Shown here one piece after another: positions 16,804 to 25,454 of a stretch of 38,518 nt of DNA (positions are counted from its first letter, which is position 1; the number at the start of each line of letters is the position of its first letter). Source of the stretch: Planctomycetota bacterium (GTDB lineage Bacteria; Planctomycetota; UBA8108; UBA1146); the NCBI GenBank assembly GCA_013911165.1, contig JACETR010000020.1, forward strand, positions 1-38,518, written 5' to 3'. The position numbers and the translations under genes are program-made. The notes beneath the pieces are model-generated. The model saw nothing but the letters and a program-made list of their open reading frames with translations, had not been told where the DNA came from and made no database searches.

Positions 16804-18993
16804 TTATCTTCCATTCTCAACCAGAACCCAGCCACTCCAGCCAGAAACACGGTCAGTTGTCGATTTGTCGCGAATCGACCTGCAGGCCTCTCTGAGAGCC
16901 TCTGCAGGGGAAATTCGGGCCCTGGCGGAGTCGATGAGATGAAGCGTCATTTGACGGGTCACCTCATCTTCGACAGGCCACAGTGACCCCAGAATCCCCT
17001 GACATCCCGCTTCAAAAACGGCTCGCGGGAAGCCTGCCAGATCATCGGATCCGAGCCCCCCAGCCATTGCGGTCTCGCAACCTGTGAGCAAAACGAGGCG
17101 ACAGTCGGAAAGATTCCAACCCGCCAAATTTCTTGCCAACAACTTTCCATCCGTGAAATTCCCGTCCGGAGTCAATCGAAGAGATGATGATCGGGGGTCT
17201 CGCGGATCGAAGTCTCCATGACACGCCAGGTGAAGGACCTTCTTGCCATGAAGTTGATCCCCAAGCCCGGTCACGGTTGCAGCCCCACCTGAGAGGATCG
17301 TCGAACTGGCCAACTTTTTGGCGACCGTCTCCCCCTCTGCTCTCGCCCCGGGCAGCCGGGCTTTTTCCGGGGCATCGGGATCTACCAGAGACAACCAGTC
17401 CTCCGCTGGCAGGTATGAAAGCTCCCGTGAAGCGGCCTTCAAATTCGGCAGTAGACTGACCGCGGTTCGATCCATCAGCGATCGTCCTGAGACGGGCAAC
17501 ATTCCCCACGGGATTCTTCTCAACTCGTCCAACGGCACCAGCAACAATCTCTCAGTAACCGGGACCCTCGATCCGAACAACTTTGAGGAAATCCACGCTG
17601 CTGATTCGAGATCTTTACCTCGACTGGAGTGAAGTCGGTCAATGAAGCCGACCAACTCACCCATTTCACAATCCACAAGACTCATCTTCCATGAACCTGC
17701 GTTGGTCGTCCATGTCAGCAATCGGGTTCCACAGTTCACCATGACCTGAACCGTAAAATCATCTCCCGCTTCCACGGCGAGGGCCTCAATCTCTTTGACA
17801 TCAGGAGGTACCTCGCCGGGATTGCGGACCCGCAGAAATTCTGTAGCGTGCAGGGAAGCGAGAACTTCTCCGGATTGTGCCAACAGTTCCGTCAACAGGA
17901 ATGCGGGCTCTCGGCGGTGGAACATGGCGGCGTGATCGGAACTGTATCGCATGCGAATCTGTTCCACCGTCGCCACAGCAAGTCTGGCGTGCTCAATGGC
18001 GAGCGGATATTCGCTCCGGAATTGATGTACCTTTGCCAGAGCCAGATCGGTCTTCCAGAGCGTCTCCAGGTCACCCTTCAACTCCCGGGCAGATTCCACA
18101 GCCGTTCTCGTTTCTGTGAGCCAGCCTCTCGCTGCTGCAGTTTGTGAAATCTCCACCAATGCTTCAGCAGCCAAATCCCTGTCCCCGCTGGCTGTGGCTT
18201 TGTTCAAAGCACTGCGGGCATCATCCAGAGATCGGATCAGGGCTTGCCGACTTTCACCGGCGTCGGAATTGCTCGAACTTTCTTCCCTTGCTCTTTTAGC
18301 TCTGTCAATCAGGGCTCTCGTCTGAACCGGCGAATCTTCGGGTGCCAATTCAAGCGCGCGTTTGAGATCTCTTTTCGACCTTGGGCTCTGAACACGATCG
18401 ATCCTTGCAAAGACATCGAGAACCGAAGCATTCAACCGATACCACTCCGCTTCTTCTTCTAGGTTGGCAGCGGAAGCCTCCAGCTCCTTCAATTCCCGAT
18501 AGGCAACCACGGGATTCCCATCCCGCAAGTTTTTTGAGACCCGGTTCATGACTTCTCTGCGGCTTTCGCCGGTCGGGTACCAGGGTTTCTGATTCCAGTT
18601 CTGAATTGTCAGATGGTCGATAAAATCTCCGGACTCATTCCAGATTCTGGTGACGACTTGACCTTCAGGCACTCGACCGGGATCAGGACCCCAAAGTTCC
18701 TCACCACTGATTCCCAGATTCGCTTCCTTCTCATCCACATAAAAGGAAGCGAGACGGATTTCTGACTCTGCAGTCTTGAGGAGAATTTCCACATGACGAT
18801 CTCCCCCGGATTCGGGTAATTGAATATTGAAGAGCTCGCCCTCGATCAAAGGTCGGTCGCCAGACAGTTCATCGATCAGTTGTGAAACAGACTGTCCATG
18901 GGAAGGGTTCGAAATTGCCAACAAAATGAAGCATGAGAAGAAAACCGGAGCCGCGCATTTCAACAGATCCAAGAGCGATGAACACCTGTTCAT
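16804..18993 (-). CDS. Exported TPR-like / CHAT-domain protease-like protein
   Basis: The ATG at 18993 starts a signal peptide (CAAPVFFSCFILLAISNPSHGQ); a longer reading to 19122 is unlikely. The protein has 729 residues. Residues about 150-400 are helical repeats of TPR type. Residues about 410-729 form a CHAT domain (caspase HetF associated with TPRs), a caspase-like fold with His592 in HLACHGDFDP and Cys639 in LLTGCETAMAG, plus the usual SLWPVEDE segment. Both catalytic residues are present, so peptidase activity is likely; the substrate is unknown. Most well-studied CHAT proteins are cytoplasmic, and export is the odd feature. It precedes the secretin gene on the same strand with a 214-bp gap and follows gluQ. 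Confidence 0.88.
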   Translation of the reverse strand: MNRCSSLLDLLKCAAPVFFSCFILLAISNPSHGQSVSQLIDELSGDRPLIEGELFNIQLPESGGDRHVEILLKTAESEIRLASFYVDEKEANLGISGEELWGPDPGRVPEGQVVTRIWNESGDFIDHLTIQNWNQKPWYPTGESRREVMNRVSKNLRDGNPVVAYRELKELEASAANLEEEAEWYRLNASVLDVFARIDRVQSPRSKRDLKRALELAPEDSPVQTRALIDRAKRAREESSSNSDAGESRQALIRSLDDARSALNKATASGDRDLAAEALVEISQTAAARGWLTETRTAVESARELKGDLETLWKTDLALAKVHQFRSEYPLAIEHARLAVATVEQIRMRYSSDHAAMFHRREPAFLLTELLAQSGEVLASLHATEFLRVRNPGEVPPDVKEIEALAVEAGDDFTVQVMVNCGTRLLTWTTNAGSWKMSLVDCEMGELVGFIDRLHSSRGKDLESAAWISSKLFGSRVPVTERLLLVPLDELRRIPWGMLPVSGRSLMDRTAVSLLPNLKAASRELSYLPAEDWLSLVDPDAPEKARLPGARAEGETVAKKLASSTILSGGAATVTGLGDQLHGKKVLHLACHGDFDPRDPRSSSLRLTPDGNFTDGKLLARNLAGWNLSDCRLVLLTGCETAMAGGLGSDDLAGFPRAVFEAGCQGILGSLWPVEDEVTRQMTLHLIDSARARISPAEALREACRSIRDKSTTDRVSGWSGWVLVENGR

Positions 18994-19159
18994 GGACAGG
19001 TCATCTCCTGAATCAATTTGTGGCTGAATGGCCACTTTGGAAATGGGCTTATTCACTTCCCGCAGGGAAGTGATCTTCGATCGGTAAATGTGGCGACTCC
19101 GAGGTTGCTGCCGGGGCGGCAACCCGACAAGACAAATATGCCGGAATCACTAAAAAACT

Positions 19160-20197
19160 TCAATCCCGGTCTGCGTCCACTGCAGGTGATCGGTTCATGC
19201 CATCCCAAACCACTGAGCCCGGCGTCACTTTTCCGAGATCGAAGCGGTCGATCAGGTCTTCGGGCCTCAATCTTTGCCCCTTCGGGGCGAGGCCGCTGAG
19301 GCTCGCCAGGGTACCGACGATCTCCTCAGGAGAAATCCCCTGCCGGCGATAGTGGGCAAGACTCGTATCCCCATGGCGCTTGGCCAATCGCAACCCATCC
19401 GGCCCCACCAAAAGAGGGACATGAAAAAAAGCCGGTGGGCTCCAGCCCAGATACCGATATAGAAGGATCTGACGCGGGGTTGAAGGGATCAGGTCGTCGG
19501 CCCTCAGCACTTCAGTCACTCCATCTGCGGCATCATCGACGACGACAGCCAACTGATAGGACGGGGTTCCATCTCGCTTTCGAAGAACAAAATCCCCCGC
19601 CAATGCCCCCTCCTCTTTCCCCCGAAACCCATCTTCAAATGGAACTGAGTCCTCTTCGAGCCTCAATCTCAAGGCTGGATCCCTCCCTGTGGCACTTTTG
19701 GCCTCTTCGAGCGAGGACCAACGTTCACGACAGGTTCCGGGGTAGACCATCTCAGAGGGTGGCAGTTTCGATTCATGGGGTGCACTGGCCGCTTCCTCGA
19801 TCTCCTTCCGTGTACAAACACAGGGGTAGGCGACCTTCTGTTTGACCAACTGATTCAACGCGGCCTCATGACGCTGCCGAAACTGGCTCTGGATACGAAT
19901 CTCATCGTCCCAATCCAGACCCAACCATTGCAAATCCTCGATGGCAGATTCCGTCGCCCCCTTCCGCACCCGGGGACCATCCAGATCCTCGATCCTCAAA
20001 AGCAGTTTTCCGCCCTGCTTTCGCATCGACAGCCAGGCAAACAAAAAGGAGCGGGCATTGCCCAAATGCAGAACACCGGTCGGACTGGGGGCGAGCCTGC
20101 CGACAGGAAGTGGATCGTTCTCACCCGTTTTTGCGGGGTCAGACTGTGGCTCTTTTGCCGAATGCACTGACAATTTTCCTCTCTCGAGGTCCACCAT
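19160..20197 (-). CDS. gluQ: Glutamyl-Q tRNA(Asp) synthetase
   Basis: A 345-residue paralogue of the glutamyl-tRNA synthetase catalytic domain without the anticodon-binding half. It charges glutamate onto the queuosine base at position 34 of tRNA-Asp. Visible: RLAPSPTGVLHLGNARSF (HIGH-type motif), zinc-site cysteines in YPCVCTRKE and YPGTCRERW, and LRLAKRHGDTSL as the KMSKS-equivalent. The length fits GluQRS (about 300) rather than full GluRS (about 470). The start ATG at 20197 has only a weak ribosome site. It is divergent from the RNA/prfB region and runs towards the CHAT and secretin genes. Confidence 0.92.
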   Translation of the reverse strand: MVDLERGKLSVHSAKEPQSDPAKTGENDPLPVGRLAPSPTGVLHLGNARSFLFAWLSMRKQGGKLLLRIEDLDGPRVRKGATESAIEDLQWLGLDWDDEIRIQSQFRQRHEAALNQLVKQKVAYPCVCTRKEIEEAASAPHESKLPPSEMVYPGTCRERWSSLEEAKSATGRDPALRLRLEEDSVPFEDGFRGKEEGALAGDFVLRKRDGTPSYQLAVVVDDAADGVTEVLRADDLIPSTPRQILLYRYLGWSPPAFFHVPLLVGPDGLRLAKRHGDTSLAHYRRQGISPEEIVGTLASLSGLAPKGQRLRPEDLIDRFDLGKVTPGSVVWDGMNRSPAVDADRD

Positions 20198-20239
20198 GGG
20201 CCGTCGAAGTGGGATCTTTCGCGGATTCCGCGTTTGGTG

Positions 20240-20520
20240 ATATCATGGAGTTGTGGATCCGAACAGGGTCCCTCTGCAGGGTGACCTGCGGCGTGCGCAG
20301 GTACTGCGGAGTTTTGCCAGACTTTTTCCACTGGTAGGACGCTGCCAGTGAGGACGGTGCCCGGTTGTGGGTGTCACGTCCACGTGAGACCGGGAAACTC
20401 CAATCCAAGAAAGGAGGTGGTCCATTGATGATTGTCCGTGGCTCTATCAGGAGGTGGGTTCGTTAACCCGCGCCTCTGACGGGGGAAGCGGTGAATCCGC
20501 TTAATCCACCTGGTAGAAAC
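20240..20520 (+). ncRNA. Unidentified structured RNA or leader with embedded 12-codon ORF
   Basis: About 280 bases rich in complementary segments, ending directly at a terminator. Stems visible: ACCTGCG/CGCAGGT (20281-20300 area), CACTGG/CCAGTG, CCCGGT/ACCGGG enclosing a CACG/CGTG hairpin, and a long-range TGGAGTT/AACTCCA pair that would close the whole 5' domain. Directly after it is an ideal Shine-Dalgarno (AAAGGAGGTG, 20410-20419). No match to tmRNA, RNase P RNA, SRP RNA, 6S RNA or a riboswitch class could be made by eye. Orientation follows from the terminator and the ribosome site. It may be a free small RNA or an attenuator for prfB. Confidence 0.5.
20428..20466 (+). CDS. Possible leader peptide of 12 codons
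   Basis: ATG at 20428 follows a near-perfect Shine-Dalgarno (AAAGGAGGTG) with eight bases between, and the frame encodes MIVRGSIRRWVR then TAA. The codons include a tandem AGG-AGG that repeats the Shine-Dalgarno motif. A hairpin (20447-20479) overlaps the end of the ORF. Such a strong ribosome site on such a short frame suggests translation for a regulatory purpose. No homologue is known to me. Confidence 0.45.
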   Translation: MIVRGSIRRWVR

Positions 20521-20521
20521 A

Positions 20522-20559
20522 GGGCCCGAAGGGAAAACCTTCGGGCCCTTCTTCTTTTT
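20522..20559 (+). terminator. Rho-independent terminator before prfB
   Basis: An 11-bp perfect GC-rich stem (20522-20532 with 20538-20548, loop GAAAA) is followed by TTCTTCTTTTT. It ends the leader RNA about 200 bp before the prfB start, so it either ends an independent small RNA or attenuates prfB transcription. Confidence 0.9.
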
Positions 20560-20756
20560 CCGGTGAGTGCAGTCCCTTTCACGGCTCTCTCCAGCCCCCT
20601 CCTGTCCAGCCTTCTGTCCCTCTCTCCACTCCAGACCGATAAATTCCCTCCCATGGATCGCCGTTAGACTTGTTTCGGGGCATCCCTGTCGACATGATGG
20701 AAACAGTTCGTATTTACCGGGTTCTGAAACTTCCCCATGACGAGGAGCGGGTCACC

Positions 20757-21872
20757 TTGAGTGCCGAGACCAAGGCTCGACTGAAGAGCATCCAACTACT
20801 CCTCGAACGAATCCGCCATGCCGTCCGATTTGACGAGCTCAAGGAAAAACTGGGGCGTCTGGAAGAGAAGATGTCCGCCCAGGACTTCTGGGACGACCGG
20901 GAAGCCGCAGAGAAAATTATCCAGTCGATGAAGTCGACCAAGTCTTCGGTTCAATCCATCGAAAAACTTGAACAGGGACTGGAAGATGTACAGGTTCTCA
21001 TTGAGCTTGCAGAATCAGAGTCTGATGAAGAATCTCTGGAGGAAGCAGAATCGGAAACCCTGAGGCTTCAGGAAAGTGCAGAGAGCCTCGAGTTGAAAAC
21101 ACTCCTCAATGGGAAATACGACCAGGCAAGCGCATACATCGAAATACAGTCCGGTGCAGGTGGCACCGACGCCGCAGACTGGACCCTGATGGTTCAGCGC
21201 ATGTTCCTGCGCTGGGGTGAAAAACAGGGCTACAAAACCCAGATCATCGACGAACAGCACGGTGAAGAAGCCGGTCTCAAGTCCTCCACGATCCATCTTT
21301 CAGGGGACTATGCATACGGTTATCTGCGTTCTGAATCCGGTGTGCACCGGATCGTTCGAATTTCCCCATTCGACGCACAGGCACGCAGGCAGACCGCTTT
21401 TTGCTCGATCCGTGTCACTCCAGAAACCGATAATACAGATGGTGTCGAAATCGTCGACTCTGACCTTCGCGTCGATACCTATCGTGCAAGCGGAGCTGGA
21501 GGCCAGCACGTAAACACGACCGACTCGGCGGTTCGCATCACTCACATGCCCACCGGGATTGTCGTCCAATGCCAAAATGAACGCAGTCAGCATGCCAACA
21601 AGGCTCAGGCTCTCAGGGTTCTCAATGCAAGGATCATCGAGGTGCAGGAAGAAAAGCGTCGCGAAGAAATGAACGCCATCCAGGGTTCAAAAAGTGACAT
21701 CGCTTTTGGCAGTCAGATCCGATCCTATGTCATGCACCCCTACAAGATGGTCAAAGACCACCGAACTGACCATGAAACCAGTAACGTCGATGCCGTGCTC
21801 GACGGTGAATTGCAGCCATTCATTGAGCATTGGTTGCGCCACAGAAACCGAACAGAAACGGAATCACAGTGA
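20757..21872 (+). CDS. prfB: Peptide chain release factor 2
   Basis: RF2 releases finished proteins at UGA and UAA codons. The TTG at 20757 has GAGGAG nine bases upstream and gives 371 residues, the usual RF2 length; an ATG 87 bases earlier (20670) would add an atypical N-terminus. Visible: an N-terminal helical domain, the RF2 tripeptide SPF in RISPFDAQARRQ, and the catalytic GGQ in GAGGQHVNTTDSAVR. Many bacteria need a +1 frameshift at codon 26 (CTT TGA C). Here the corresponding bases ATTTGAC are read in frame as Phe25-Asp26, so no frameshift is needed. glyA starts 14 bases after the stop, so the two are probably co-transcribed. Confidence 0.95.
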   Translation: MSAETKARLKSIQLLLERIRHAVRFDELKEKLGRLEEKMSAQDFWDDREAAEKIIQSMKSTKSSVQSIEKLEQGLEDVQVLIELAESESDEESLEEAESETLRLQESAESLELKTLLNGKYDQASAYIEIQSGAGGTDAADWTLMVQRMFLRWGEKQGYKTQIIDEQHGEEAGLKSSTIHLSGDYAYGYLRSESGVHRIVRISPFDAQARRQTAFCSIRVTPETDNTDGVEIVDSDLRVDTYRASGAGGQHVNTTDSAVRITHMPTGIVVQCQNERSQHANKAQALRVLNARIIEVQEEKRREEMNAIQGSKSDIAFGSQIRSYVMHPYKMVKDHRTDHETSNVDAVLDGELQPFIEHWLRHRNRTETESQ

Positions 21873-21886
21873 AAGAGGAAATGATC

Positions 21887-23122
21887 ATGGAAACATTGGA
21901 AAATTCCGATCCCGACATCGCCGCCATCGTCACTCGCGAGGAGGAACGGCAGCGAAATGAGATCAACCTCATCGCCAGTGAAAACATCGTCAGTGAAGCG
22001 ATCCTGACCGCCCAGGGATCCGTCTTGACCAACAAGTATGCTGAAGGTTACCCGGGTAAACGCTACTACGGGGGCTGCGAGGTGGTTGACGAAGCGGAGA
22101 ATCTGGCACGGGATCGTGCCAAGGAGCTCTTCGGTGCCGACCATGCCAATGTCCAGCCCCATTCGGGAACCCAGGCGAACATTGCGGCCTACTCTGCTCT
22201 TCTCAAACCGGGCGACAAGGTTCTGGCGATGGATCTCGCCCACGGTGGACATCTGTCGCACGGTGCAAAGGTGAGCTTGACCGGCAAGGTCTACAACTTC
22301 ACCCACTATCCCGTCAATGCTGAAACAGAAACCATCGACATCGACGAGGTTCTGAAAATTGCCAAAGAGGTGCAGCCCCAGTTGATTATTGCCGGTGCCA
22401 GTGCCTACCCTCGCGTGATCGACTTTGAGGCTTTCCGCAAGGTAGCCGACGAGGTGGAATCCAAATTCATGGTCGACATGGCACACATCGCCGGGTTGGT
22501 TGCCGCCGGCGTCCATCCCAGTCCTGTCCCCCATGCCGATGTCGTGACCACCACGACCCACAAAACTCTTAGAGGGCCGCGTAGCGGATTGATCCTCTGT
22601 CGCAAGAAATGGGCACGCAAAATCGACTCCGGAGTTTTCCCGGGAGATCAGGGTGGCCCGCTGATGCACTTGGTCGCTGCGAGAGCGGTCTGTTTCCGTG
22701 AAGCGATGTCTGAAGAGTTCCGCGACTATGCCCGCAGTATTGTCGCCAATGCTCAAAAACTTGGGCAGATCCTCATGGACGGTGGAGTTCGACTGGTCGC
22801 AGGAGGTACCGACAATCACATGGTATTGGCGGACGTTCGCTCATTGGATCTGACTGGAGATATTGCGGAAAGGGCTCTGGGTGAAGCTGGAATCGTCGTC
22901 AACATGAACATGATTCCCCATGACCCGAATCCTCCCCTGAGACCCAGTGGAATTCGCATCGGAACCCCTACTGTCACCAGCCGGGGAATGGGAGATGTTG
23001 AGATCGAACGCATCGGCAATTGGATTCTGGAAGTTCTCAAAAGCCCGGAGGACACTTCGCTCCATCAGAGCATTCGTTCTCAGGTCCGTGAAATGTGCGG
23101 AGAATTCCCTACCAGAATCTGA
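21887..23122 (+). CDS. glyA: Serine hydroxymethyltransferase
   Basis: A PLP enzyme interconverting serine and glycine and charging tetrahydrofolate with a one-carbon unit. From the ATG at 21887 (AGAGG eight bases upstream; an ATG at 21881 is also possible) it has 411 residues, the normal length. Family segments: NLIASENIVSEA, NKYAEGYPGKRYYGG, NVQPHSGTQAN, VDMAHIAGLVAAGVHPSP and the Schiff-base lysine in TTTTHKTLRGPR. It follows prfB by 14 bases and converges on trpS with a 14-bp gap and no terminator between them. Confidence 0.97.
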   Translation: METLENSDPDIAAIVTREEERQRNEINLIASENIVSEAILTAQGSVLTNKYAEGYPGKRYYGGCEVVDEAENLARDRAKELFGADHANVQPHSGTQANIAAYSALLKPGDKVLAMDLAHGGHLSHGAKVSLTGKVYNFTHYPVNAETETIDIDEVLKIAKEVQPQLIIAGASAYPRVIDFEAFRKVADEVESKFMVDMAHIAGLVAAGVHPSPVPHADVVTTTTHKTLRGPRSGLILCRKKWARKIDSGVFPGDQGGPLMHLVAARAVCFREAMSEEFRDYARSIVANAQKLGQILMDGGVRLVAGGTDNHMVLADVRSLDLTGDIAERALGEAGIVVNMNMIPHDPNPPLRPSGIRIGTPTVTSRGMGDVEIERIGNWILEVLKSPEDTSLHQSIRSQVREMCGEFPTRI

Positions 23123-23136
23123 TCCGCGTATTCGCC

Positions 23137-24135
23137 TCAAGACCTCTTTGAACGGGACTGAATACCAATCGCCTGATGAACCGCTTCCATCGTCTCCTCG
23201 ACGATGGGGCGGATCTTCCGTGCACCCTCCCTGAGGATCTCCTCAACCTTGTCGGGGTCACTCTCCAGATTCGCCCTTGCGGTTCGTGCATCGGCGAAAT
23301 ACTCAAGAAGGGCCTCAAAAAGTTCCTGCTTGGCGTGACCGTATCCATAACCGATGCCTGTTGATCGCATCTTGTCCGCCATCTCGTCGACTTTTTCTTG
23401 CGGCGCTACCAACTTGTAGAGTTCATGGATCGTATTGCCCTCGGGATCCTTGGGATCGTCCACCCCCTGAGAATCGGTGACGATACCCATAATCTTTTTT
23501 CGAAGTTTTTTCTCCGGTTCAAAGATCCCCAGGTCATTCCCATAGGATTTGCTCATCTTCTGGCCATCCACACCGGGAACCTTGGCAGCCTGTCCTTCCA
23601 GGATCAGTGGCTCAGGAAGTGGAAACACTTCGCCATACAGTTGGTTGAATTTTCCTGCGATATCCCGGGTCACCTCTACGTGTTGCTTCTGATCCTGCCC
23701 CACTGGAACGCGGTGCGATCGGACGATCAAAATGTCTGCAGCCATGAGACATGGATAGGCGAAAAGACCATGATCAGCAGAAATTCCTTTTTCGACCTTG
23801 TCCTTGTAGGCATGACAACGCTCAAGGAGCCCCATGGGGGTCAGTGTCGAGAGAACCCAGGACAACTCACATACCTCTGGAACATCTTCCTGTCGGTAAA
23901 TCACCGCTTTTTCAGGATCGAGTCCCAAGGCCAAATAATCACAAGCAATACCGAATATGTTGTCGCGGAGTGTTTCGGCTTTTTTGACGGTGGTCAGAGC
24001 GTGGTAGGTAGCGATGAAGTAGTGTGCTCCGCCCTCCCTCTGGAGGTCGATCCACTGGCGAACAGCACCGAAGTAGTTCCCCAGATGAATTCCCGAACTG
24101 GTCGGAGTCAATCCAGAGAGTGTGACCTGACTCAT
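23137..24135 (-). CDS. trpS: Tryptophanyl-tRNA synthetase
   Basis: A 332-residue class Ic synthetase that activates tryptophan and loads tRNA-Trp. It has the HIGH-type motif in SSGIHLGNYFGA, the tryptophan-site segment VPVGQDQKQHVEVTRDIA and the KMSKS loop in GQKMSKSYGN. The length is typical of bacterial TrpRS. The ribosome site before the ATG at 24135 is weak. The gene is monocistronic as far as can be seen, divergent from the DUF502 gene (about 240 bp gap) and convergent with glyA. Confidence 0.97.
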   Translation of the reverse strand: MSQVTLSGLTPTSSGIHLGNYFGAVRQWIDLQREGGAHYFIATYHALTTVKKAETLRDNIFGIACDYLALGLDPEKAVIYRQEDVPEVCELSWVLSTLTPMGLLERCHAYKDKVEKGISADHGLFAYPCLMAADILIVRSHRVPVGQDQKQHVEVTRDIAGKFNQLYGEVFPLPEPLILEGQAAKVPGVDGQKMSKSYGNDLGIFEPEKKLRKKIMGIVTDSQGVDDPKDPEGNTIHELYKLVAPQEKVDEMADKMRSTGIGYGYGHAKQELFEALLEYFADARTARANLESDPDKVEEILREGARKIRPIVEETMEAVHQAIGIQSRSKRS

Positions 24136-24374
24136 CGCTGATTCCCGTCCTTTACACTGTTCCTGCTGGCCAATACCCGGGCTGCCCCTGGCACGGAGGC
24201 TTTCCGAGGGTATCCCGAAGGATGGCCCTGATCAGGAATCAGGGTACAGAAATCACCGCAGAACTCCAGAAAGACAGCAAAACTTGTCCCAAGAACCGAT
24301 CTTGAGCAGAATGATCTCTCTTGATCGCCATAGCCGAAATGCGGAAGATCTTAAATCGGATGAGGAGCTCCCCC

Positions 24375-25220
24375 ATGGCGAAGACAACTTCAAAACCCCG
24401 TGGAAGTTTGATGCGGGCCTTCATTACCGGGTTGGCAACTCTGCTTCCCACGGTACTGACCATTATCATCATCACGGTCTCCTACAACTTCCTTGACGAG
24501 AAAATTGCACAACCGATCACAGGCCTGATCCGTAAAGGTTTCTCATCGGAAATAGCCAAAGAGTACTTTTGGAAAGACATCATCAAGCTTCAGGATTGGC
24601 AACTGGATGAAGCCATCGATGACAGTGGCCTCCCTGAACGAGCCGATGACATCCCCTTCTCTCAGCAAGTCGCGCAAATCAGCCCGAACTGGCTTGGCTT
24701 CGTCATCGCCATCTTCCTCGTCCTCGCTGTGGGTATCATCTTCCGTGGAGTATTGGGAAGACAACTATTGAAATTGATCGAAGGTCTGCTCAAGCGCATC
24801 CCCTTCATCAAAATCATCTACCCTTATGCCAAACAGGTGACAGAGTTCTTCTTTGAGGAAAAAAACAAAATCGAATACGACACTGCAGTGGCAGTTCAGT
24901 ATCCGAGAATGGGAATCTGGTCCCTTGGATTCGTGACCAGCAATGGATTCAAGACGGTTCAGGAAAAGCATGGAGGCCCCATGGTCGCCATCTTCATCCC
25001 CTCCAGTCCCACGCCAATCACCGGATACACGATTCTGGTTCCCCGGGACGAGATCATTCCACTCGACTTGAGTGTCGACGAAGTACTGAGATTCACGATC
25101 TCAGGCGGGGTGATCGTGCCAACGGATGAGATTCCCCAAATGGGCTCTGCGCCCGATTTGAAGGCGACCGGCGATAGATCTGTGGACTCAAATTCTACAG
25201 AAGATGGTCCGAACGCTTGA
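24375..25220 (+). CDS. DUF502 family membrane protein
   Basis: From the ATG at 24375 (GAGGAG about eight bases upstream) the protein has 281 residues. It has two transmembrane helices (about 15-36, LATLLPTVLTIIIITVSYNFL; about 118-140, LGFVIAIFLVLAVGIIFRGVLG), then the conserved RIPFIKIIYPYAKQV and a soluble beta domain with VAIFIPSSPTPITGYT, which is diagnostic of DUF502. No biochemical role is established for the family. Compared with relatives, the first loop (about 40-115) looks long and acidic. The C-terminus is a short disordered tail. tRNA-Pro follows 57 bp downstream. Confidence 0.88.
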   Translation: MAKTTSKPRGSLMRAFITGLATLLPTVLTIIIITVSYNFLDEKIAQPITGLIRKGFSSEIAKEYFWKDIIKLQDWQLDEAIDDSGLPERADDIPFSQQVAQISPNWLGFVIAIFLVLAVGIIFRGVLGRQLLKLIEGLLKRIPFIKIIYPYAKQVTEFFFEEKNKIEYDTAVAVQYPRMGIWSLGFVTSNGFKTVQEKHGGPMVAIFIPSSPTPITGYTILVPRDEIIPLDLSVDEVLRFTISGGVIVPTDEIPQMGSAPDLKATGDRSVDSNSTEDGPNA

Positions 25221-25277
25221 CGGGAGAATCTTCCTGACTAGCATCGGGCTTCTGGAAATGCTGATTTGTCAAAGGGT

Positions 25278-25354
25278 CGGGCCGTAGCGCAGTTTGGTAG
25301 CGCGCCACGATGGGGCCGTGGAGGTCGGTGGTTCGAATCCACTCGGTCCGACCA
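25278..25354 (+). tRNA. tRNA-Pro (anticodon GGG), CCA encoded
   Basis: A complete 77-base cloverleaf: acceptor CGGGCCG/CGGTCCG, D-arm GCGC...GCGC with GGTAG, anticodon stem CCACG/CGTGG with loop ATGGGGC (anticodon GGG, reads CCC/CCU) and T-loop GGTTCGAATCC. The discriminator A and CCA are encoded. No convincing terminator follows; a T6 run at 25375-25380 lacks a good stem. Confidence 0.95.
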
Positions 25355-25454
25355 TACTTTTCAAGCGCGAAGTCTTTTTTGATCATGGTCGACTTGCCGA
25401 TCATTCAGGATACCAGGCAACTGTTCGGCCAAATCCGGCAGTGAGGCAAGATCC

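Noticed and set aside
20240..20560. Identification as tmRNA, RNase P RNA, 6S RNA or SRP RNA
   Set aside because: The conserved cores (for example GAGGAAAGTCC of RNase P RNA, the GGAAGGAAGCAGC-type SRP loop, or a tRNA-like end with CCA) are absent, so it is left unidentified.
25195..25404. Open frame containing E-W-I-R-T-T-D-L
   Set aside because: Antisense translation of tRNA-Pro, a common annotation error.
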